Assembly (NCBI RefSeq): GCF_003112575.1 | Contig: NZ_BEWC01000015.1 | Coordinates: 1 to 56,593, forward strand | DNA: 56,593 nt | Reading direction: 5' to 3' | DNA from: Streptomyces ardesiacus | GTDB lineage: Bacteria; Actinomycetota; Actinomycetes; Streptomycetales; Streptomycetaceae | Part shown: positions 7,942 to 17,100 of the stretch, one piece after another | Layout: every line of letters begins with the position of its first letter | Position numbering within the stretch: the first letter of the stretch is position 1 | The notes under the pieces: generated by a model | The model's input: only the letters and a program-made list of their open reading frames with translations | Databases searched by the model: none | Told to the model about the DNA's origin: nothing | Program-made: the position numbers and the translations under genes

Positions 7942-8922
7942 TCACCCGACGGATTCTTCGGCCGGGGCGGGGGGCCGTCCAGCTTCGGGCTGCGGGCGGG
8001 CCCCGGTGATCACCTTCCGGGTCCCGTGGGGGGAGCGGGCCGCGAGCCGGTCCGGCGTGCGCCCGCGACCGGCGCGGGTGAGGGTCGTCAGCGCCACCCC
8101 GCCCACCAGCAGCGCCGCCGCGCACCAGCGCAGGGGCGTCACCGGCTCGCCGAGGAAGAGGGCCGCCGAGGACATGCCGAAGACCGGGACCAGGAGCGAG
8201 AACGGCGCGACCGTCGAGGCGGGGTGACGGCGCAGCAGCAGACCCCAGGCGCCGAAGCCGAAGACGGTCGAGACCCAGGCGACGAAGAGGATCGTGCCCG
8301 CGCCCTGCCAGTCGAGGGAGCGCAGGGCGGCGAGGTCCGCGGCGGGACCCTCGGTGAGCAGGGAGAGGGCCAGCAGGGGCAGCACGGGGACGGTGGAGAC
8401 CCACACCATGAAGTTGAGCGCGTCGGGCGGGGACGCCTTGCGGGTCAGGACGTTGGACACGCCCCAGGCCGCCGCGGCGCCGACCACCATCAGGAACGCT
8501 CCCAGGGGTCCCGAGGTGCCCTCGTCGACCGCCGCCACGCCGATACCGGCCACCGCGACCAGCATGCCCAGGGCCTGGACGCGGGAGGGGCGTTCCCGCA
8601 GGACCGCGGCGGCGATCACCGCGGTGAACACCGCCTGGATCTGCAGCACCAGGGAGGACAGCCCGGCCGGCATGCCGGCGTCCATGCCCACGAAGACCAG
8701 GCCGAACTTGGCCACGCCGAGGACCAGTCCCACCGCCACGGTCCATTTCCAGGCCACCTTGGGAGGGCCCACCAGGAAGACGGCGGGCAGCGCGGCGGCC
8801 AGGAAGCGCAGGGCGGAGAAGAGGAGCGGCGGGAAGTGGTCGAGGCCGATCTCGACGACCGTGAAGTTGACGCCCCAGACGGCGGCGACGAGCACGGCGA
8901 GGAGGAGGTGGGAAGGTCGCAT
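7942..8922 (-). CDS. EamA/DMT-family transporter
   Basis: A 326-residue membrane protein of the drug/metabolite transporter superfamily. Two EamA repeats of five helices each: the first starts at HLLLAVLVAAVWGVNFTVVEIGLDHFPPLLFSALRF, the second at LGAFLMVVGAAAAWGVSNVLTRKA. The final helix SSAALFLGEPVTPLRWCAAALLVGGVAL is followed by a hydrophilic tail of about 45 residues. YdeD/RhtA-like members export amino acids or metabolites; the substrate here is unknown. It is divergent from a LysR gene with 109 bases between, the usual arrangement of a LysR-controlled exporter. Confidence 0.9.
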   Translation of the reverse strand: MRPSHLLLAVLVAAVWGVNFTVVEIGLDHFPPLLFSALRFLAAALPAVFLVGPPKVAWKWTVAVGLVLGVAKFGLVFVGMDAGMPAGLSSLVLQIQAVFTAVIAAAVLRERPSRVQALGMLVAVAGIGVAAVDEGTSGPLGAFLMVVGAAAAWGVSNVLTRKASPPDALNFMVWVSTVPVLPLLALSLLTEGPAADLAALRSLDWQGAGTILFVAWVSTVFGFGAWGLLLRRHPASTVAPFSLLVPVFGMSSAALFLGEPVTPLRWCAAALLVGGVALTTLTRAGRGRTPDRLAARSPHGTRKVITGARPQPEAGRPPAPAEESVG

Positions 8923-8957
8923 GCGTCGAGGATCGGCCCGAGGGACCGTGTAGCACC

Positions 8958-8970
8958 AGCGATGATTGCT
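8958..8970. promoter_or_regulatory. Dyad in the EamA-LysR divergent promoter region
   Basis: AGCGATGATTGCT is an imperfect 13-bp palindrome (AGC-N-AT-N-AT-N-GCT) in the 109-base spacer between the transporter and the LysR gene. Size and place suit a LysR or ArgP/LysG-type site; this is inference from position only. Confidence 0.4.
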
Positions 8971-9031
8971 GCATGGTTGGATGAAGTACCGCTAATGCTT
9001 CCCGCCCTCGTCTCGCCCCCGGGAGCCCCTC

Positions 9032-9970
9032 GTGCTCGACCTCCAGCGACTGCGCGCCCTGCACGCCGTGTCCGTGCACGGGACCGTCGGGGCGGCAGCC
9101 GCCGCGCTCGGTTTCACCCCGTCCGCCGTGTCCCAGCAGATCGCCAAGCTGGAGCGGGAGACCAGGACGGTACTCCTGGAGCGGGAGGGGCGCGGGGTGC
9201 GGCTCACCGACGACGCCTGGCACCTGGTCGACACGGCGGGTGAGCTGCTGGCCCTCGTGGAGCGGGCGGAGACCCGGCTGGAGGAGCGGCGCGGGGTGCC
9301 CTCGGGGCGGCTGACGATCGCCGCGTTCGCGTCGGCGGCGCGCGGACTGCTGCCGTCCGTCCTGGCCGACCTGGCGGCACGCCACCCCGCGCTCGACGCA
9401 CGGCTCAACGAGGTCGACCCGCACCTGTCCGTGGACCTGGTGGCCAAGGGAGCGGTCGACCTGGTGGTGGCGCACGACTGGGACATCGCGCCGCTGCCGG
9501 CACCGGCCGGGGTGGAGCAGGCGCCGATCGGGGAGGACCTGTGCGACCTGCTGGTGCCCGAGGGACACCGCCTCGCGGGGCGGAGGGCGGTCCGGCGGTC
9601 GGAGCTGGGCGGGGAGCGGTGGATCTGCCAGCCGCCCGGGCGCGTGTGCCACGACTGGCTGATGCGGACGCTGCGGGGCGCCGGGCACGAGCCGGACATC
9701 GTCCACCAGGCGGACGAGAACCCCACGCTCGTCGCACTGGTCGCCGCCGGTCTCGGCGTCGCGCTCATCCCCCGGCTGGGGCGCGGCCCGCTGCCCGCGG
9801 GGGTGGTGGAGGTGCCGCTCGACCCGATGCCGGTACGGCGGCTGTACGCCCTGTGGCGCACGGGCGCGGCACGCCGCCCGGCGATCGCGGAAACGGTCCG
9901 CGCCCTGCGGGCCCACTGGCCGGACGCCTCGGCCCACACCGCTCCGACGACACCGGCCGGCTCCGCTTGA
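9032..9970 (+). CDS. LysR-family transcriptional regulator (ArgP/LysG-like)
   Basis: A 312-residue LysR regulator. The winged helix-turn-helix is at residues 1-60 (LDLQRLRALHAVSVHGTVGAAAAALGFTPSAVSQQIAKLERE), followed by a substrate-binding domain (RLTIAAFASAARGLLPSVLADLAARHPALDARLNEVDP, VDLVVAHDWD, LVALVAAGLGVALIPRLG). GTG 9032 has GGGAG at 9021-9025. It probably controls the divergent EamA transporter in response to the exported metabolite. The C-terminal 15 residues (ASAHTAPTTPAGSA) are low complexity. Confidence 0.92.
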   Translation: MLDLQRLRALHAVSVHGTVGAAAAALGFTPSAVSQQIAKLERETRTVLLEREGRGVRLTDDAWHLVDTAGELLALVERAETRLEERRGVPSGRLTIAAFASAARGLLPSVLADLAARHPALDARLNEVDPHLSVDLVAKGAVDLVVAHDWDIAPLPAPAGVEQAPIGEDLCDLLVPEGHRLAGRRAVRRSELGGERWICQPPGRVCHDWLMRTLRGAGHEPDIVHQADENPTLVALVAAGLGVALIPRLGRGPLPAGVVEVPLDPMPVRRLYALWRTGAARRPAIAETVRALRAHWPDASAHTAPTTPAGSA

Positions 9971-9986
9971 CCCGTGCAGCTTGGAG

Positions 9987-10050
9987 CAAGCGCCTTCTAA
10001 GCGCTTGGCCTCTGTGCGGTCCCTTGACTGGCAGAAACTTCCCGGATATT
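9987..10050 (+). promoter_or_regulatory. Promoter region of the GH3 gene with an inverted repeat
   Basis: An inverted repeat CAAGCGC-(7)-GCGCTTG occupies 9987-10007 and contains a perfect AAGCGCTT at 9999-10006. Downstream are a -35-like TTGACT (10024-10029) and a weak -10 such as GATATT (10045-10050, spacer 15). The arrangement suits control from an upstream operator. No dre-like DasR site was seen here. Confidence 0.5.
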
Positions 10051-10098
10051 GGTGACTCCTTGGCAGTTTCCTTCACCAGCCCTCCGGAAGGAGCGCAC

Positions 10099-11946
10099 GT
10101 GCACCACAGCAGCACGGCCGGCACGGGAAGCACCGCACAGCCCTCCAGACGCACCGTCCTCACCGCCACCGCGGTCGTCACCGCGGCCCTCGCGGCCGGG
10201 GGCGGCACGGCGTACGCCGACGCCCGCAGGCCCGACGACGACAAGCTCCGCGCCCTCATCTCCCGCATGACGCTGGAGGAGAAGGTCGGCCAGCTCTTCG
10301 TCATGCGGGTCTACGGCCACTCCGCCACCGACCCGGACCAGGCGGACATCGACGCCAACCTGAAGGAGATCGGCGTCCGCACCGCGGCCGAGCTGATCGC
10401 CAAGTACCGGGTCGGCGGCATCATCTACTTCGCCTGGGCGCACAACACCCGCGACCCGCACCAGATCGCCGACCTGTCCAACGGCATCCAGAAGGCGTCC
10501 CTGGAGCAGCCGCGCGGTCTGCCGGTGCTGATCTCCACCGACCAGGAGCACGGCATAGTGGCCCGCGTGGGCGCGCCCGCCACCCTCTTCCCGGGCGCGA
10601 TGGCCGTCGGGGCGGGCGGGTCGCACTCCGACGCCCGTGCCCTCGGCAGGATCGCGGGCGCCGAGCTGCAGGCCCTGGGCATTCGTCAGGACTACTCCCC
10701 CGTGGCCGACGTGAACGTCAACCCGGCCAACCCCGTCATCGGCGTGCGGTCCTTCGGCGCCGACCCGGACGCGGTGGCGGGGCTGGTGGCCGCCGAGGTG
10801 ACGGGGTACCAGGGCTCCGGCGTCGCCGCGTGCGCCAAGCACTTCCCCGGGCACGGCGATACCGCCACCGACAGCCACACCGGTTTCCCGGTCATCACGC
10901 ACAGCCGTGAGCAGTGGGAGAAGCTGGACGCCCCGCCCTTCCGCGCGGCGATCGAGGCCGGCATCGACGCGATCATGACCGCCCACCTGATGGTCCCCGC
11001 GCTCGATGACTCCGGCGATCCGGCCACCCTCTCCCGCCCCATCCTCACCGGCATCCTGCGCGAGGAGCTGGGCTACGACGGGGTCGTGGTGACCGACTCG
11101 CTCGGCATGGAGGGCGTGCGCACGAAGTACGGCGACGCGCGGGTGCCGGTGCTGGCACTGCGGGCGGGCGTCGACCAGTTGCTCAACCCGCCGGACCTGC
11201 CGCTCGCCTGGAACGCCGTGCTGACGGCCGTGAAGGACGGCGAACTCACCGAGGCGCGGCTCGACGAATCGATCCTGCGCGTGCTGCGGCTGAAGGCCAA
11301 GCTGGGGCTGTTCCGGGACGCGTACACCAGCCGCCGGGACGTCGGCCGGACCGTCGGCACCCGGGGGCACCTGGCCGCGGCCGACCGGATCGCCGAGCGG
11401 ACCACCACCCTGCTGGTCAACGAGGGGCGGCTGCTGCCGCTGTCCCGCCGGACCCACCGCAAGCTGCTGGTGGTGGGCGCCGATCCGGCCTCGCCGTCCG
11501 GCACGACCGGGCCGCCCACCCAGGTCCTCGCGGACGCGCTCACGGAGCTGGGCTTCACCGCCACCGCCCTGTCCACCGGCACCGCCCCCTCCGCCGCCGT
11601 GACCGACCGCGCCGTCGCCGCGGCCCGGGACGCCGACGCGGTGGTCGTCGCCACGTACAACGTCACCGCGGGCAGCAGCCAGCGCACGCTGGTCACGCGG
11701 CTGCTGGAGACGGGGAGGCCGGTCGTCGCGGTCGCCGTGCGCAACCCGTACGACGTCGCGCACCTCCCCGGCGTCCCCGCCGTGCTGGCCGCCTACTCCT
11801 GGACCGACGTGGAGGTGCGGGCGGCGGCCCGCGTGATCGCCGGGCGGGTGCGGCCGCGCGGGAAGCTGCCGGTGCCGGTGGTGCGCGCGGACGACCCGGA
11901 CACGGTGCTCCTCCCGCTCGGGCACGGGCTCACCTACCGGTCGTAG
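10099..11946 (+). CDS. Secreted glycoside hydrolase family 3, beta-N-acetylglucosaminidase type
   Basis: A 615-residue GH3 enzyme of NagZ type. The twin-arginine signal peptide (SRRTVLTATAVVTAALAAGGGTAYADA, residues about 16-42) predicts Tat export. The catalytic (beta/alpha)8 domain carries VLISTDQEHG, KHFPGHGDTATDSH (His acid/base loop of NagZ-type enzymes, near residue 247) and VVTDSLGMEG (nucleophile Asp near residue 331). An alpha/beta sandwich domain follows (TTLLVNEGRLLPLS, VVVATYNVTAGSSQRTLVTRLL, PVVAVAVRNPYDV). GTG 10099 has AAGGAG at 10088-10093. It probably removes N-acetylglucosamine from chitin or peptidoglycan fragments outside the cell. Convergent with the S28 peptidase gene. 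Confidence 0.9.
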   Translation: MHHSSTAGTGSTAQPSRRTVLTATAVVTAALAAGGGTAYADARRPDDDKLRALISRMTLEEKVGQLFVMRVYGHSATDPDQADIDANLKEIGVRTAAELIAKYRVGGIIYFAWAHNTRDPHQIADLSNGIQKASLEQPRGLPVLISTDQEHGIVARVGAPATLFPGAMAVGAGGSHSDARALGRIAGAELQALGIRQDYSPVADVNVNPANPVIGVRSFGADPDAVAGLVAAEVTGYQGSGVAACAKHFPGHGDTATDSHTGFPVITHSREQWEKLDAPPFRAAIEAGIDAIMTAHLMVPALDDSGDPATLSRPILTGILREELGYDGVVVTDSLGMEGVRTKYGDARVPVLALRAGVDQLLNPPDLPLAWNAVLTAVKDGELTEARLDESILRVLRLKAKLGLFRDAYTSRRDVGRTVGTRGHLAAADRIAERTTTLLVNEGRLLPLSRRTHRKLLVVGADPASPSGTTGPPTQVLADALTELGFTATALSTGTAPSAAVTDRAVAAARDADAVVVATYNVTAGSSQRTLVTRLLETGRPVVAVAVRNPYDVAHLPGVPAVLAAYSWTDVEVRAAARVIAGRVRPRGKLPVPVVRADDPDTVLLPLGHGLTYRS

Positions 11947-11961
11947 CGCGGCCCGCGGCAC

Positions 11962-11992
11962 GCGCACGGGGGCGCTCCCGTCCCCCGTGCGC
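11962..11992 (+). terminator. Terminator after the GH3 gene
   Basis: A perfect 11-bp stem GCGCACGGGGG / CCCCCGTGCGC with a 9-base loop starts 15 bases after the GH3 stop. Confidence 0.8.
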
Positions 11993-12124
11993 GGCGCCTC
12001 CCGCGCGTCTGGCGTGCGCCCGCCCCGGCGGGCCACGCTGGGCCGGGGAGCGCAGGGTCGCCGCCCGCGCGGACTGCCCGGCCTCGGCCGTGCTGTACGT
12101 CCGGCTCGGCGGGAACCGCCCGGT

Positions 12125-12164
12125 GGGCTGTGCCCGGCCCCGGTGAGCGGCCGGGGCACAGCCC
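12125..12164 (-). terminator. Terminator of the S28 peptidase gene, probably bidirectional
   Basis: GGGCTGTGCCC (12125-12135) pairs perfectly with GGGCACAGCCC (12154-12164), and GC-rich inner sequence can extend the stem. It begins 6 bases beyond the stop of the minus-strand peptidase gene and lies between convergent genes. Confidence 0.78.
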
Positions 12165-12170
12165 GTCGTG

Positions 12171-13595
12171 CTACGGGCGCAGCGCCGGCTCGCGCTCGAC
12201 GTCCCGCTTGTCCAGCCTGGCGTCGAACGCCGCCAGCGGCACGGCCGCCGACGGGTTCTCCTGGACCTTGGCGGAGGCGACGCCCGCCCAGTCCAGGATG
12301 CGGGCGGTGGCGAACGCCTTCTGGTCGGGCACCAGGCCGGCCACGTTCGCCCCGTGGTTCATGCCGGGCGCGGTCATGACGTAGGAGTCGCGCGCGCCGT
12401 GGCCGAGACGGAAGGGCTCGGCGCCCCACGGGTCGTTCTCGCCGTACACGAACAGCATCTGGCGGGCGTTGTGCCGCACCCACGTGTCGACGTCCCGCAT
12501 CGCCGACGGCTCGAACTTCATCGGGATCGAACGGGGCACGAAGTTGCGCGGCGGCTGGTAGCCGTAGCGGACGTACTTCTTCTCGATGTGCGGGAAGTGG
12601 ATGGTGGGCGCGCCCAGCTGGGTGCCCGCCTGGTAGTAGTACGGCGTGTACGTCTCCAGGCCCTGGTCGGTGTAGGCGGAGAAGCCGGAGATGGTGTCGA
12701 CGGAGTCCCAGATCGCCTCGTCGGTGGCGTTCTCGGCGTCGGCCGGGATGCCGTCGCAGTCGGCGAGGGTGCTGTACTGCCAGAAGCCCCACACGTAGTC
12801 GAGGACGACGGCCTCGTAGGCGCGGTCGAGGCTGCCGATGGTGGAGAAGGTGTAGCCGTTCTCGGCCGCGTACGCCGCGTACTTCTTCTCCAGCGGCGCC
12901 CGGCGCACCAGTGCCTCGCGCTGCACGCCGTTCAGCTTGTCGCGGCACTCCTTGGTGCCGACGCGGGCGAAGAAGCGGTCGTAGGCCGAGTCCTCCTTGT
13001 TCACCACGTCGTTGGGGGCGACGTAGGCGACGACGCCGTCCATGTCGCGCGGGTAGAAGCGCTCGTAGTAGGTGGCGGTCATGCCGCCCTTGGAGCCGCC
13101 GGTGGAGATCCAGTTCTTCGTGTAGACGGGCTTGAGGGCCTCGAAGATGCGGTGCTGGTCGCTGGCGGCCTGCCAGATGTCCAGCTTGGACCAGTCGGCC
13201 GGGGCGGGCCGGGACGGTGTGAAGTAGCGGTACTCCATGGAGACCTGGTTGCCGTCCACGATCTGGGTCGGCTCGCGCCGGCTGGGATTCGTGGAGACGT
13301 TGTAGCCGCCGGTGTAGAAGACCGTCGGACGGTTCACGTCCTTGTGCAGCACGGTGATCCGCTGCTGGAACGTGCCCTTGGACGGGTGCCGGTGGTCCAC
13401 CGGCTGGGTGTAGTTGAGGACGAAGAAGCGGTAACCGGTGTACGGCTTCTCCTCGATCAGGCTCATGCCCGGTATGGACAGCAGCCGGTCCTTGATGTCG
13501 ACGGCCTTCGGCTCGGCGGCGGTGGCCGCGCCCGCCGTGCTGACGGTGCCGATGAGCACCACGAGCGCCAGCAGCCATCTGAGCGCCTTGCGCAT
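12171..13595 (-). CDS. Secreted S28-family prolyl tri/tetrapeptidyl aminopeptidase-like serine peptidase
   Basis: A 474-residue secreted peptidase. The Sec signal peptide is RKALRWLLALVVLIGTVSTAGAATAAE. The alpha/beta-hydrolase nucleophile elbow GGSKGG (Ser near residue 166) follows KPVYTKNWISTG; FVYGENDPWGAEPF and PGMNHGANVAGL carry the likely Asp and His of the triad. N-terminal FVLNYTQPVDHRHPSKGTFQQRITVLHKD is typical of Streptomyces S28 enzymes such as the S. mobaraensis tri/tetrapeptidyl aminopeptidase (from memory), which cleaves after proline in short peptides. ATG 13595 has GGAGGG just upstream on the minus strand. Probable role: extracellular peptide digestion. Confidence 0.88.
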   Translation of the reverse strand: MRKALRWLLALVVLIGTVSTAGAATAAEPKAVDIKDRLLSIPGMSLIEEKPYTGYRFFVLNYTQPVDHRHPSKGTFQQRITVLHKDVNRPTVFYTGGYNVSTNPSRREPTQIVDGNQVSMEYRYFTPSRPAPADWSKLDIWQAASDQHRIFEALKPVYTKNWISTGGSKGGMTATYYERFYPRDMDGVVAYVAPNDVVNKEDSAYDRFFARVGTKECRDKLNGVQREALVRRAPLEKKYAAYAAENGYTFSTIGSLDRAYEAVVLDYVWGFWQYSTLADCDGIPADAENATDEAIWDSVDTISGFSAYTDQGLETYTPYYYQAGTQLGAPTIHFPHIEKKYVRYGYQPPRNFVPRSIPMKFEPSAMRDVDTWVRHNARQMLFVYGENDPWGAEPFRLGHGARDSYVMTAPGMNHGANVAGLVPDQKAFATARILDWAGVASAKVQENPSAAVPLAAFDARLDKRDVEREPALRP

Positions 13596-13659
13596 GCACC
13601 CTCCCTGTGAAACGGATGTTCGCCGGAAGCTATCGGAGCAACTCCCGCGAACACCAGGG

Positions 13660-14055
13660 TCAGCAGAGGATCCACCCGGAACTGACGGAGCTCTTGGCCA
13701 CCTTGCCGGTCACCCACACGCAGCGGTTCCCGGCGTGGACGGTCACCGGACCGGCGCGCCGGGCGAACCGGCCCGCGTCCACGACCGCCCGGCCGCCCCG
13801 GGCCCGTACGCCGACGGACATCTCCCGCTTGGTGCCGGGCTTCTCGGGGACGGTGAGGGCACACACGTAGCCGCCGCGCTTGTGGACGAGGACGGACCCG
13901 GTGGCGAAGTGCAGCGTGCGCACCTTCCGGCCGCCGCACCCCGTGGCGGCGGCCCCGGCCTCCTGCGGCAGCGCGACGGCGAGCAGCGCGGCCGCGCTCA
14001 GCACGGCCGTGCCGAGCGTCAGCCGACGGCGGGTTGCGGCACCGGCCCGGCCCAC
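13660..14055 (-). CDS. Small secreted protein of unknown function
   Basis: I do not recognise this 131-residue protein. GTG 14055 (VGRAGAATRRRLTLGTAVLSAAALLAVALPQEAGAAATG) is preferred to an upstream ATG because a GGAGGGGGA ribosome binding site (14061-14069) lies 5 bases upstream. A typical signal peptide ends near residue 35. The mature part of about 95 residues has four cysteines (TGCGG, YVCAL, NRCVW, and the C-terminal WILC), which could form two disulfides, and is basic. It lies between the S28 peptidase and the ABC exporter on the same strand. A secreted regulator, inhibitor or surface protein are all possible. Confidence 0.7.
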   Translation of the reverse strand: MGRAGAATRRRLTLGTAVLSAAALLAVALPQEAGAAATGCGGRKVRTLHFATGSVLVHKRGGYVCALTVPEKPGTKREMSVGVRARGGRAVVDAGRFARRAGPVTVHAGNRCVWVTGKVAKSSVSSGWILC

Positions 14056-14089
14056 TGCGGTCCCCCTCCGTCGGGCGAACACTGACGAC

Positions 14090-14133
14090 GTACGGATGCG
14101 TGTACGGACGCATGCACGCATGTACGGACGCAG
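14090..14133. repeat. Cluster of three 12-bp direct repeats, GTACGGAYGCRK
   Basis: GTACGGATGCGT (14090), GTACGGACGCAT (14102) and GTACGGACGCAG (14122) are near identical; the first two are directly adjacent and the third follows an 8-base spacer GCACGCAT. They lie upstream of the small secreted protein gene and after the ABC exporter stop. A regulator site is possible; nothing else identifies it. Confidence 0.6.
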
Positions 14134-14170
14134 GACACCTGTCGCACGGTTGCGCGAACGCGGCAGCGCC

Positions 14171-17100
14171 TCAGCGCGTCGCCCCGACCGGCTCCTCCGG
14201 CTCGGAAGCGCCGACGAAGGTCCGCCACAGCCGCGCGTACCGCCCGTCCAGGGCCAGCAGTTCGTCGTGGGTGCCGTCCTCGGCGACCCGCCCGCCGTCC
14301 ATGACGACGACCCGGTCCGCGCGGGCGGCCGTGGTGAGCCGGTGGGCGACGACGAGCGTGGTGCGGCGGCCCGCGATGCGGTCGGTGGCCTGGTTGACCT
14401 GCGCCTCGGTGGCCAGGTCCAGGGCCGCGGTGGCCTCGTCGAGGAGCAGCACGTCGGGGTCGACCAGTTCGGCGCGGGCCAGCGCGATCAACTGCCGCTG
14501 CCCGGCGGAGAGGTTGCGGCCCCGTTCGGCGACCTCGTGGAGGTAGCCGCCCTGGAGCGTGGCGATCATCTCGTGCGCCCCGACCGCCCGTGCCGCCGCC
14601 TCCACCTGGGCGTCGGTGGCGTCGGGGCGGCCGTAGGCGATGGCGTCCCGGACGGTGCCCGGGAAGAGGTACGCCTCCTGCGGGACGACGCCCAGCCGGT
14701 GCCGGTAGGAGGTGAGGTCGAGGGTGCGCAGGTCCCGCCCGTCGACGGTGACCCGGCCGCCGGTCGGGTCGTAGAACCGGGCCACCAGCTTCACCAGCGT
14801 CGACTTGCCGGCGCCGGTCTCGCCGACGAACGCGACGGTCTGCCCGGCCGGGATGCTGAGGTCGATGCCGGTGAGGGCCGCCTCCGCCTCGTCGGCACCC
14901 CCGTACGTGAAGTGCACGTCCTCGAAGGCGATCTCGCCGCGCAGCGAGGCGACCTCGGAGGGCTGCTCGGCGGCGCGGGTGGAGGTCGGCTCGCGCAGCA
15001 GTTCCTGGATGCGGCCCAGCGAGACGGACGCCTGCTGGTAGCCGTCGAAGACCTGGGAGAGCTGCTGGACGGGCGCGAAGAACAGGTCGATGTAGAGCAG
15101 GTACGCCACCAGCGCGCCGGTCGTCAGCGTCGCGTCGTCGATCCGCGCGCCGCCCACGACCAGCACCGCCGCCGCGGCCACCGACGACAGCAGTTGCACG
15201 AAGGGGAAGTAGACCGAGATCAGCCACTGTCCGCGGATGCGGGCCTGCCGGTAGCTGTCGCTGCGCTCGGCGAAGCGCCGCCCGCCGTCCCGTTCGCGCC
15301 GGAAGGCCTGCACGATCCTGAGGCCCGCCACCGACTCCTGGAGGTCGGCGTTGACCGTGGACACCCGCTCGCGGGCCAGTTCGTACGCCTTCACGCTGGC
15401 CCTGCGGAAGTAGTAGGTGGCGACGATCAGCGGCGGCAGCGTCACGAAGACGATCAGTGCGAGCTGCACGTCGATGACCAGCAGCGCGACCATGATGCCG
15501 AAGAAGGTGACGACCGAGACGAAGGCGGTGACGAGTCCGGTCTGCAGGAACGTCGACAGCGCGTCCACGTCCGTCGTCATCCGGGTCATGATCCGCCCGG
15601 TCAGCTCGCGCTCGTAGTAGTCGAGGCCGAGCCGCTGGAGCTGGGCGAAGATCTTCAGGCGGAGCGCGTACAGGATCCGCTCGCCGGTCCGGCCGGTCAT
15701 GCGGATCTCGCCGGTCTGCGCCGCCCACTGGGCGAGTACGGCGAGCAGCCCGAGCAGCGAGGACGCCCAGACCGCGCCGAGGGCGACCCGGGTGACGCCG
15801 TCGTCGATGCCGTGCCGGATCAGCACCGGCAGCAGCAGGCCCATGCCCGCGTCCACGGCCACGAGGGCGAGGCTGATCAGCAGCGGCGTGCGGAAGCCGC
15901 GCAGCAGGCGGCGCAGGCCGTACGACGACTCGGGCCGCACCGCCGCCGTTTCGTCGATGTCCGGGGTGCCGTTCGCCGGGGGCAGCGCGTCGACCTGGGC
16001 GAGCAGCTCGGGGGTGGCGGGGGTGCCGGCGAGCGCGGTGTCCTTGGGGGTACGGTCGCCGGTCCACAGCCGGGGAGTGACCCCGCGCTCGGCGTCGAAC
16101 TCGGCGTCCAGCTCGTCCCGGACGGAGGTGTCCTCGGCCGGTGCCGCGGGGGGCGTGTGGCCGGGCGAGACGCCGCCCAGTTCGTCGGGGTCGGTGAGCA
16201 GGCGCCGGTAGAGGGCGGAGCGCTCCTGCAGTTCCTCGTGGGTGCCGAGGTCGGCGAGGCGGCCGCGGTCGAGGACGGCGATGCGGTCGGCGAGGCCCAG
16301 GGTGGAGCGGCGGTGCGCGATGAGGAGCGTGGTGCGGCCCCGCATGACCTGCTTCAGCGCCTCGTGGATCTCGTGCTCCACACGGGCGTCGACGGCGGAC
16401 GTGGCGTCGTCCAGGACCAGCAGCCGAGGGTCGGTGAGGATCGCCCGGGCGAGCGCGACGCGCTGGCGCTGGCCGCCGGAGAGGGTCAGGCCGTGCTCGC
16501 CGACGGTCGTGTCGTAGCCCTCGGGCAGCTCGGTGATGAACCCGTGCGCCTGCGCGGCCCGTGCCGCGGCCTCGACCTCCTCGTCGGTGGCGTCCGGCCG
16601 GCCGTAGGCGATGTTGGCGCGGACGGTGTCGGAGAAGAGGAAGGAGTCCTCGGGCACCAGACCGACGGCGGCCCGCAGCGAGTCGAGGGTCAGCTCGCGC
16701 ACGTCGTGCCCGCCGACGAGGACGGCGCCGCGCGTCACGTCGTAGAAGCGCGGCAGGAGCAGCGAGACGGTGGACTTGCCGGAGCCGGAGGAGCCGACGA
16801 CGGCGAGGGTCTCGCCGGCGCGGATCTCGAAGGAGAGCCCGTCGAGCACGGGCCGCCCCTCGCCGTCGCCGGTGTCGTAGCCGAAGGCGACGTCGTCGAA
16901 CTCGACGGTCGCGGGCGCGTCCGCGGGCAGGGTCTTGGTGCCGTCCTCGATGGCCGGTTCCGTGTCGATCAGTTCGAGGACGCGTTCGGTGCCGGCGCGG
17001 GCCTGCTGGCCGACGGTGAGCACCATGGCGAGCATGCGGACCGGGCCGACGAGCTGCGCGAGATAGGTGGAGAAGGCGACGAAGGTGCCGAGGGTGATGT

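Noticed and set aside
10000..13599. Very long open frames opposite real genes, such as 1200 residues over 9997-13599 on the minus strand
   Set aside because: They are by-products of high GC content: products are Arg/Gly/Pro/Ala-rich without domains, and a recognisable protein lies on the same bases in another frame.
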